Shown here: piece after piece, positions 56,759 through 64,000 of the stretch | How the letters are laid out: every line of letters starts with the position of its first letter | Numbering within the stretch: the stretch's first letter is position 1 | Source: Ciona savignyi | Lineage: Eukaryota; Chordata; Ascidiacea; Phlebobranchia; Cionidae | Reading direction: 5' to 3' | DNA: 64,000 bases | NCBI GenBank assembly: GCA_000149265.1 | Contig: CH001545.1 | Location: forward strand, 28,472 to 92,471 | Position numbers and translations under genes: made by a program | The notes under the pieces: model-generated | Databases searched by the model: none | What the model was told of the DNA's origin: nothing | What the model saw: only the letters and a program-made list of their open reading frames with translations

Positions 56759-57752
56759 TAGGGCTGTGCATCGGTTAACGGTTAACCGACGTGACGTCAG
56801 TTAACCGTTAATAAAATCGGTAAACGGTTAACCGATTAGAGCTCGGCGTAATTACGAAATTACGGACGTCGGAATTACGTTACGTAAGAAGGGATGTGCG
56901 AAGTTAACGTGGACGGCAGTTAACTGTCAATGAAGTCAATAAATGGTTAACCGACTGTGTTCGTTTTTCAGCCTACAACAGCGCATGATAACAAAATAAT
57001 TTATATGGTGGTTGTTCTTTTTTAAAGACCACGCAGTTGACTTGCAGTAGGTCTAAGTGATGGTACGAGTAATGGTGGAGACCTCGAGATCGTATCGACT
57101 TTTGCTAACCGCAGCGCCGCTTTTCTCACCATTTGTCGCGGTGTTTATTGCTTTGATCGGCGCGGTGTTTATTGTTGATCGGCTCGCAGTGTTTATTGCT
57201 TTGATCGGCGGTTTGACCTAGGGTTACGTTGACCTAGATTCAATACAGGACCTCTGACGCACTCCCGCGAGCGTTTTTCCTATGTTGTTTTCTTTGATCG
57301 GTTAACCTTTATAAGAATCTAGGTTCTTGCACAGCCTTAGTATACAATGTTATGGCCACGTGTATTAATTGAAAAAAGTAAAGTCGAACAATAGGCAAAC
57401 TTCTAATTGTAAAACTTTAGTTCCCATAATAGACTTAATATTTTGTCGAATTAAGCGGCCAGTTCGTGCGGGCCACCGATGTTTTGATTAGTGCGACGTA
57501 CGGTACGATAAGAATATAAGATAAACGTAAGATGATGACGGAAAGTGGCCTTATCTTGTGAAGACACCGGCCTTGTGGCAGCGCAAGATAACAAATACAC
57601 GCTATAAGCAGGTTGTTTTTATAACGCCGTGAGGTCGGCTTGCATCGTTACATCGAGTAGGAAAAAATGCCGATTTAATCGGTTAACCGGTTAACCGATT
57701 TATTTTTGGATCGGTTAACCGTTAAGATTTTTTATGAATTTGCACAGCCCTA
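56759..57752. mobile_element. hAT-type non-autonomous element in the minisatellite
   Basis: 994 bp with ends TAGGGCTGTGCA and TGCACAGCCCTA, an exact 8-bp duplication GTTATACG (56751-56758, 57753-57760), and dense GGTTAACCG palindromic words near both ends. Inside, a GTGTTTATTGCTTTGATCGG module occurs three times (57138-57206). No transposase. A truncated relative lies at 640-872. Confidence 0.92.
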
Positions 57753-57760
57753 GTTATACG

Positions 57761-59490
57761 GCAATACTGGGTAATGTTGCACGGCAATCGTGGGGAAGGT
57801 GGTACAGCAATACTGGGTGATGTTGTACGGCAATACTGGGTGAGGTTGTATGTCAATACTGGGTGAGGTTGTACGGAAATACTGGGTGAGGTTGTATGTC
57901 AATACTGGGTGAGGTTGTACATCAGTACTGGGTGAGGTTGTGCGCAAATACTAGGTGAGGTTGTGCGACAATACTGGGTGAGGTTGTATGTCAATACTGG
58001 GTGAGGTTGTACATCAGTACTGGGTGAGGTTGTGCGCAAATACTAGGTGAGGTTGCGCGACAATACTGGGTGAGGTTGTGCGGCTATACGGGGTGAGGTT
58101 GTACGGCAATACTCTGTGACGTTGTGTTTCATTACTGGGTAAGGTTGTACGGCAATACTGGGTAAGAATGTACGTCAGTACTGGGTGAGGTAATACGGCA
58201 ATACTGTGTGACGTTGTGTTTAATTACTGGGTAAGGTTGTATGGCAATACTGGGTAAGGTTGTACGTCAATACTGGGTGAGGTTGTGCGTCAATACTTGG
58301 TGAGGTTGTACGTCAATACTGGGTGAGGTTGTGCGCAAATACTGTGTGAGGTTGTACGGCAACACCGGGTAAGGTTGTACGGCAATACTGGGTGAGGTTG
58401 TATGGCAATACCTGATGAGGTTGTACGGCAATACTGGGCGATGTTGTACGGCAATACTGGGTGAGGTTGTATGGCAATACTGGGTGAGGTTGTACGGCAA
58501 TACTGGGTAAGCTTGTACGGCAATACTGGGTGAGGTTGTACAGCAATACTGAGTGAGATTGTACAGCAATACTGGGTGAGGTTGTACGATAATACTGGGT
58601 GAGGTTGTACGGCAATACTGGGTGAGGTTGTACGGCAATACTAGGTGAGGTTGTACGGCAATACTGGGTGAGGTTGTACGGCAATACTGGGTGAGGTTGT
58701 ACGGCAATACTGGGTGAGGTTGTACGGAAATACTGGGTGAGGTTGTATGTCAATACTGGGTGAGGTTGTACGGCAGTACTGGGTGAGGTTGTGTACAATA
58801 CCGTACTGGTTAAGGTTGTGCAGCAATACTAAGTGAGGTTATGCAGCAATACTGGGTGAGGTTGTATGGCAATACTGGGGAGGTTGTGTAGTGATACTGG
58901 GTGAGGTTGTACATAAATACTAGGTGAGGTTGTACGGCAATACTGGGTGAGGTTGTACCGCAGTACTGGGTGAGGTTGTGTAGCAATACTGGGTGAGGTT
59001 GTGCAGCAATACTAAGTGAGGTTGTGCAGCAATACTGGGTAAAGTTGTACGGCAATACTGGCGAGGTTGTGTAGCAATACTGGGTGAGGTTGTGTGGCAA
59101 TACTGGGTGAAGTTGTGTTTCATTACTGGGTAAGGTTGTATGGCAGTACTAGGTAAGGTTGTACGGCAGTACTGGGTAAGGTTGTACGGCAGTACTGGGT
59201 GAGGTTGTTCGGCAATACTGGGTGAGGTTGTACGGCAATACTGGGTGAGGTTGTATCATGTATGTCAATACTGGGTGAGGTTGTACGTCAGTACTGGGTG
59301 AGGTTGTGTAGCAATACTGTGTGAGGTTGTGTAGCAATACTGGGTGAGGTTGTATGGCAATACTGGGTGAGGTTGTGCAGCAATACTGGGTGAGGTTGTA
59401 CGGCAATACTGGGTAAGGTTGTACGGAAATACTGGGTAAGGTTGTACGGCAATACTGTGTGAGGTTGTACGGCAATACTGGGTGATATTC
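57761..59490 (+). repeat. 23-bp minisatellite, right array part 2
   Basis: About 75 copies of the same 23-bp unit. Subtypes alternate (TACGGCAATACTGGG, TACGTCAATACTGGG, TGCAGCAATACTGGG), and a block of 92 bp (TATGTCAATACTGGGTGAGG onward) recurs at about 57888 and 57988. Confidence 0.95.
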
Positions 59491-59825
59491 TGTGCCAAAT
59501 TGGTAAAGGTTTTGTACTAATGCTGGTTTGCTTTTATGGGGTCATCTGACAGAGGAAGCTTAGTACACAGAGGATATTCATATTTTTTTGATCATAGGGG
59601 TAATTAAAAGATTACTTCGCGGCCCCAGTTTGGTTAGTGAATGTATTTGTAATTTGTTGTTTATAAAACTGTTTTAGTTTAACCCATTAGTCCACTGGGT
59701 TTAGGCGACGTCTGCTAAGTCCCCTGACAAAGGACAACAGTGCATAATAATACCCAGGCTTAAGAACTTACTTTTGTAGAAGAATCTGTTCTTGTTCAAG
59801 TTTACTTAACATAATCTTCTTACAG
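59491..59825. other. no exon found; SINE piece
   Basis: 59686-59745 (minus) carries AACCCATTAGTCCACTGGGT of SINE family A. No exon recognised upstream of 59826. Confidence 0.45.
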
Positions 59826-60514
59826 GTACTAGTACAACTAAGCAGCCTGAGAGACAAAATCTTAAAAAGAAGGTCCAAGAAAAAGAAGGTCTTTAATCAA
59901 AAATACTTTATGTTGAACGTATTAAATTGTGTAACCATTCGTACCACTCCAATTCTTACTAGTAATTAATAAAGTATAGCAGTAGGATTTCAAATCTAAA
60001 TAAATGTAAAATCTAATTATTTAATTCTGTTTGTATAAAAACATGTATATAACCAAACGAATACAATATTTAAAAATTGTGTTGCTGTTTTTTAGCGGAG
60101 GCGATCTATGTATCACATTCACCCATGCTGTATTTCAATGAGATGGAACTTGGATTAGAAGTTCGAGGGTTGCCAGAAGGTGTATCTCATCCTAACAAAA
60201 GGTGGTTGAATTCAAAATTAATGTGAAATTATTTACTCACTAGAATAGATCCTTGAAAGTGAAACCGATGTTTTATTTTGTTTACACCATAATAGACTTG
60301 ACTGCTGGTTTGTGGACATGAGGTGTCTTACTGTGCTGCATATCAAATCTTGTTTTGCCATATTGCTATTCACTTTAAATTTTTTTAAAGTGGTAGGTAA
60401 TCCATAATTATATATTGAGAAATATTTTATTTTTCAGACAGAAATGGCAACCCTAGCACATCGACCGTTGAAGTGGGCACTAAGGAAGAATCTACATTCC
60501 TCTTTGAAAATTGA
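59826..60514 (+). CDS. 3' end of an unidentified host gene (three exons)
   Basis: Three exons join in phase: 59826-59888 (TSTTKQPERQNLKKKVQEKE, Lys/Glu-rich helix), 60096-60201 (AIYVSHSPMLYFNEMELGLE, VRGLPEGVSHPNK) and 60442-60514 (NGNPSTSTVEVGTKEESTFL, FEN, TGA at 60512-60514). Introns are 207 and 240 bp, with acceptors CTTACAG, TTTTTTAG, CAGACAG and donors GTCTTT, GTGGTT. AATAAA follows at 60523. No stop or frame error occurs over 79 codons, unlike the transposon genes. I do not recognise the family. Upstream exons would lie left of the minisatellite or are lost. Confidence 0.55.
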
Positions 60515-60722
60515 GAATTTAATAAATTGATAGATTTATCATACACTTGGTCTGTTGAAAAACCCTTGTCCGAATCATAGGCGACAACTGTGGTTCCCAA
60601 ATTCGTTAAAATCCTAAGATAAGTGGGTTTTGTTTGTATCGTAGCGTGCGGAGAAACTCACTTAGAACAGGATGTTTATTTTCATGAAAAAAACGCAAGG
60701 TCTGTTATCACAGAGACATTTG

Positions 60723-61045
60723 TCACATTAGGAAAGGACATTCATGCTATAACCCAGTAAATGGGAAAACACGGGAAAGTTATCGCACTGGCAATCGTCA
60801 GATTCATAGCGAATATACAAGGGTGCGTAATCACACGGGCAAATCGTTTTAGTAGATTACTTCGTCTAGTCAGGATAGGATGGGATATTCATGTTTATCC
60901 CCGTGAATTGGAAAACTAAGGGGTTTAGCACACGGGCAATCGTTAGATCACCTTGCGCCCACCGTCGGGTTACCGGAGCTATTGTAGTTAGTTGTATAGG
61001 ATGACACGCTATTGTAGTTACCGGAGCTATTGCCCTGTATTGTAT
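60723..61045 (-). mobile_element. SINE family A copies (two, decayed)
   Basis: 60723-60815 and 60868-61045 both carry the minus-strand GGATATTCATGTTTATCCCC, ACACGGGCAATCGTTAGATC and GGTTACCGGAGCTATTG words seen at 13374 and 62510. TACCGGAGCTATTG is repeated at the end of the second copy. Confidence 0.6.
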
Positions 61046-61154
61046 TTAATGTAGTCATTGGTACCATTTCAACACATGTATGAGTTTGTATCTTACTTGG
61101 AATTCACTTAACTTGACTATAACGCGACATTATGTAAAATAAAACCAAAACGTA

Positions 61155-62120
61155 TCATCAACCTGTGGTAGCGCGCCAACCGCCGGTTAATTTTCCCACC
61201 AAGTTGAAAAAGAAACTGCAGTTTTACGAATTTTTGTCCCAAAATCAAAAGCAACAGATGTATGACCTTGCTATCTTACATTAAATGAACTCCAACTGAC
61301 TGCAAAGCAATATCTTGTCAGATAAAAGTATTGAAGGGGACCACCAACCTGTGTTCGCACGCCAAATTTGCTTCATGTTATAACGACAAAAATAAATAGA
61401 AACTGATGTTTCCCGAATTCTTGGCGGATCATTAAAAGTAACATGTACATGAGTTAGTTATTAAAGAAATAAACGATTTACATCGAAAATCTCATGCTCG
61501 TAAGGCAAAACCTTTTACATGAAATAGCTTGACAAATCATCTTTTTAGTATTTCTTAACGTAATAAAATAAAACAAACTTTGTTGCATTCACAAGGCAAA
61601 TACACATTGATTGGTATATAATATGTCCCCATTGCTCAAGAAATAAACGATTTACATCGAAAATTGCATGTTCGCATGGCTGTCAATCAGATTTCATATA
61701 AAAAGCTTGACCCCGCACTGTATTTGTATTTCTTAACGTATCGAAATACAACAAACTGTGTTGCATTCAGAAGGCAAATACACATTGATTGGTATAAAAT
61801 ATATCTACGTTGCTCAAGAAATAAACGATTTGCATCGAAAATCGCATGCTCGTAAGGCAAAACCTTATAGCCGTCAATCGGGTTACATGAAAGTGCTTGA
61901 CCAATCATCTTTTAAGTATTTCTTAACGTAATAAAATGAAACAAACTGTGTTGCATTTAGAAGGCAAATACACACCGATTGGTATAAAATATATCCACGT
62001 TGCTCAAGAAATGACCGATTTACATCGAATATTTCATGTTCGCATAGCTATCAATCAGGTTTAATATAAATGGCTTCACCAAGTCTGTTTTTGTACTTTT
62101 TAACGTGATAAAATAAAACG
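61155..62120. repeat. tandem repeats of about 175-190 bp
   Basis: AAGAAATAAACGATTTACATCGAAAAT-like blocks recur at about 61463, 61638, 61816 and 62006 together with CTTAACGTAATAAAATAAAAC and AGGCAAATACACATTGATTG. A different pair (CAACCTGTG..GC.CGCCAA...GAAACTG) at 61160 and 61347 adds an earlier, more diverged layer. No protein coding. Confidence 0.75.
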
Positions 62121-62354
62121 AACGTGACTGAATTATTAGTTAACCAATACGGATTACAGAAATTTACCGTGGTTTTAAGGACACTGTCTTATCGGCATAC
62201 CATTCGACCAAATAATAAAGGACTTGCTACGTTGCACTTGAAAAAGTAAAATATTGACTAAAACAGGTATAAAACGTTTTAATGTTGTCTTACATGGTAT
62301 CACTATGCAGTCAGTTATAGTGTATTGCAAGTTTGATATCTAACTCGACATATG

Positions 62355-62605
62355 CTGTGAGCTCGACATACGGTCGCTAGTTAATCGGCTGTGTCCTTGG
62401 GAAAGGCACTTTACGGACATTGCCTGAACCCAGCGGATTAATAGGTTCAACCAAATTAAAGGATCGTGCCTACCATAGACAACATACTACAATAGCTCCG
62501 TTAACCCAACGGTGGGCGCGAGGTGATCTGACGATTGCTCGTGTGTTAACCCCCTTGGTTTTTCCACTAACGGGGATAAACATGAATATCCTATTCTAAC
62601 GTTGT
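62355..62605 (+). mobile_element. SINE family A, best plus-strand copy
   Basis: GGCTGTGTCCTTGGGAAAGG, GGACATTGCCTGAACCCAGC, AATAGCTCCGTTAACCCAAC, GACGATTGCTCGTGTGTTAA and GGGATAAACATGAATATCCT in order. The tRNA-like head is degraded. No clear target duplication. Confidence 0.65.
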
Positions 62606-62694
62606 AAACACCAATATTTGTTAAGAGTGTCGGCGAACAAGTTTTGTTTACAATTAAAGTAATGTCAAAAATTCAACATAAATACTTGCATATA

Positions 62695-62700
62695 TTTATT
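62695..62700 (-). terminator. polyA signal of KDZ-type gene
   Basis: AATAAA on the minus strand about 130 bp after the stop at 62831. Confidence 0.5.
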
Positions 62701-62830
62701 AAGAAAACCCAAACGTCTTCCAACGCAAAACAGAGCATGAACGATTGTTGAAGGTGGCCAATATTACAAAGGTTTAATCAATACACAACGCAAAATACTT
62801 TTCAAATAGCATACACAGTTAGGCAGGCTT

Positions 62831-63810
62831 CTACGCTTCTTCATCGGAATAAGTTGTATAATGTAGACGTTCTAAAATGTCGTCGACGGACTCCAACGAA
62901 TGATCGGTGATTTGTTTGTGATCTTGTGGCATTTGCCGAATATTTTCAAGACCCAACAATTCGTTCAGTGCATGTGTCCATGATTTAAATGGTTCGGCAC
63001 TTGCTAAATCATTTTCTAGGTCACTTTGAGTAATTTCAAGCCGCAGTTGGTGGGATAAGAGGTAAGGTTGAGAAATTACTGGGTTGTGCTTGTTACAGCT
63101 TTATTTGTTCAGACAATTTGATCTTGATAGTGCACCATAACACTTTTTGCATCATATAGTAGTAACATAACTTCAGGGCATACTCTTCTTTCCAGGTCAA
63201 AGGTGCAACACCAGACGTATTAGAATGCGTTTCCTCTAACATGGCCAGAGCAGTAATGGTTACTGCAAGTAATTATTTCATAAGTGTGATGTATTATTTT
63301 TGTGAATCTGATGCAAACAACATAAAAAGCTAGAATAAAAATACCGGTAGATAAGCAATTGCAACATAACAAGAAATATTTGTCACAACTTGTAACCTTA
63401 AAGTAATAAGAATACTTCTTCAAAAAAATTTCCCAAAGGAACAAACTTTAACTAGATATATATGTACTAGGGTATGAGGAAAAATGTCAAATTTTGATTG
63501 GGATTCTTTGAGTAAGTGGTTTGCTTTGTTTAGCTTATTGACAAATGATGTGGCTTAAACAAATTAAAAAATGTCAATGTGAGTATGTGACATTTATTTT
63601 TAACACTATAGACCTTACCCCATTTTTTGACACGGTTTCCATAATGAAGAAGAGCATAAGTTAAAAGAACAGTTCGATTTTCAGGGTTCATTTCTTTGGA
63701 CATTTTTTTCAAAATTCCACATCAAGTAGAACCACAGACGTTCCACCGTTTCACCTTTCATCAAACCAAAACCAGACTGCCGCTGTGAACTGTACTCCAA
63801 ATGCAGTAAC
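62831..63810 (-). pseudogene. KDZ-type transposase, 3' exons
   Basis: Minus strand. Exon 63619-63810 (acceptor TTATGTAG, donor GTAAGG) reads LEYSSQRQSGFGLMKGETVE, RLWFYL, then after one frame change MSKEMNPENRTVLLTYALLH, YGNRVKKWG. This fits the FGLTDGEGxERLWSYL...TKEMxPExRxDLLTDALLYYG block of Kyakuja/Dileera/Zisupton transposases. A later piece (about 63100-63242) has APLTWKEEYALKLCYYYMM. The last exon 62831-63078 reads LSHQLRLEITQSDLENDLAS, WTHALNELLGLENIRQM and ends TYSDEEA with TAG. The 5' part lies beyond the right edge; element ends were not found. Confidence 0.6.
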
Positions 63811-64000
63811 CTACATAAACATTATATTTAAGAATTAGAGAAAGTTGTAAGTTGCTTAAAATTCCATTTAACATAAACAATTCGTACATATATACTTGGA
63901 GCTGTCTTCAGACGGTGCTTCAAATGAAAATCATTAGTGTTTCGTTCACTTGTAAATCGACGCACCACGCTCAGTGTATACTGTGCACATCTCCTGCTAC
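63811..64000. other. probable intron of the KDZ-type gene
   Basis: No exon is clear up to the window edge. Confidence 0.35.

Noticed and set aside
55807-59498. Many minus-strand open frames of 60-196 residues with TQYCRTTSPSIAVQPHPVLP-like repeats
   Set aside because: They come from a 23-bp tandem repeat lacking stops; the same string appears in all three frames, so there is no evidence of a protein.
1-64000. CRISPR arrays, bacterial operons, riboswitches or complete tRNA/rRNA genes
   Set aside because: Tandem repeats here lack unique spacers, the tRNA-like pieces belong to SINEs, and gene structures are eukaryotic.

Overview
The window is AT-rich eukaryotic nuclear DNA from an animal. Introns of about 200-250 bp with GT/AG borders, AATAAA signals, tRNA-derived SINEs and at least ten kinds of transposable element show this; nothing bacterial is present. 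The mix (Ty3/Gypsy with env, Harbinger, Kolobok-like, CACTA, KDZ, hAT) suits a marine invertebrate, possibly a tunicate, but I cannot fix the species from sequence alone. All superfamily calls come from reading motifs, not from database searches.

Layout. 1-1143: no gene, one old hAT remnant. 1144-6165: minus-strand Ty3/Gypsy element with 267-bp LTRs. 6170-9225: hAT-type MITEs and a repeated flank. 9347-10915: LTR deletion derivative. 12302-16615: a minus-strand LINE split by a SINE and by a Kolobok-like transposon (13709-16051; TTAA site duplication, inverted repeats of about 580 bp, THAP remnant). 17349-17813: hAT MITE. 18267-26244: second minus-strand Ty3/Gypsy element, 507-bp LTRs, with gag, pol and a viral-type envelope gene. 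27028-27640: LINE ORF1 remnant. 28480-38928: a probable multi-exon host or formerly host gene on the minus strand, with a Harbinger-type MITE in an intron, a CACTA transposon (29254-37623) inside the MITE, and a SINE inside a CACTA gene. 39745-59490: two oppositely oriented copies of one repeat, each carrying a 23-bp minisatellite, about 15 kb apart, with Harbinger, hAT, SINE, LINE, Gypsy and piggyBac-like pieces between them. 59826-60514: last three exons of a plus-strand gene. 61155-62120: about 180-bp tandem repeats. 62695-63810: 3' exons of a KDZ-type transposase gene on the minus strand, running toward the right edge.

How the parts relate. Most genes here belong to mobile elements. The two Gypsy elements have almost identical LTR pairs (1/267 and 1/507 differences) and intact target duplications, so they look recent, yet their reading frames are broken many times. 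The CACTA element has two divergently transcribed genes: a zinc-finger DDE-type transposase on plus and a SAM-domain protein on minus whose exon phases fit together. The nested insertions give a relative history: host intron, then Harbinger MITE, then CACTA, then SINE. The only clean non-transposon coding signal is the three-exon 3' gene end at 59826-60514.
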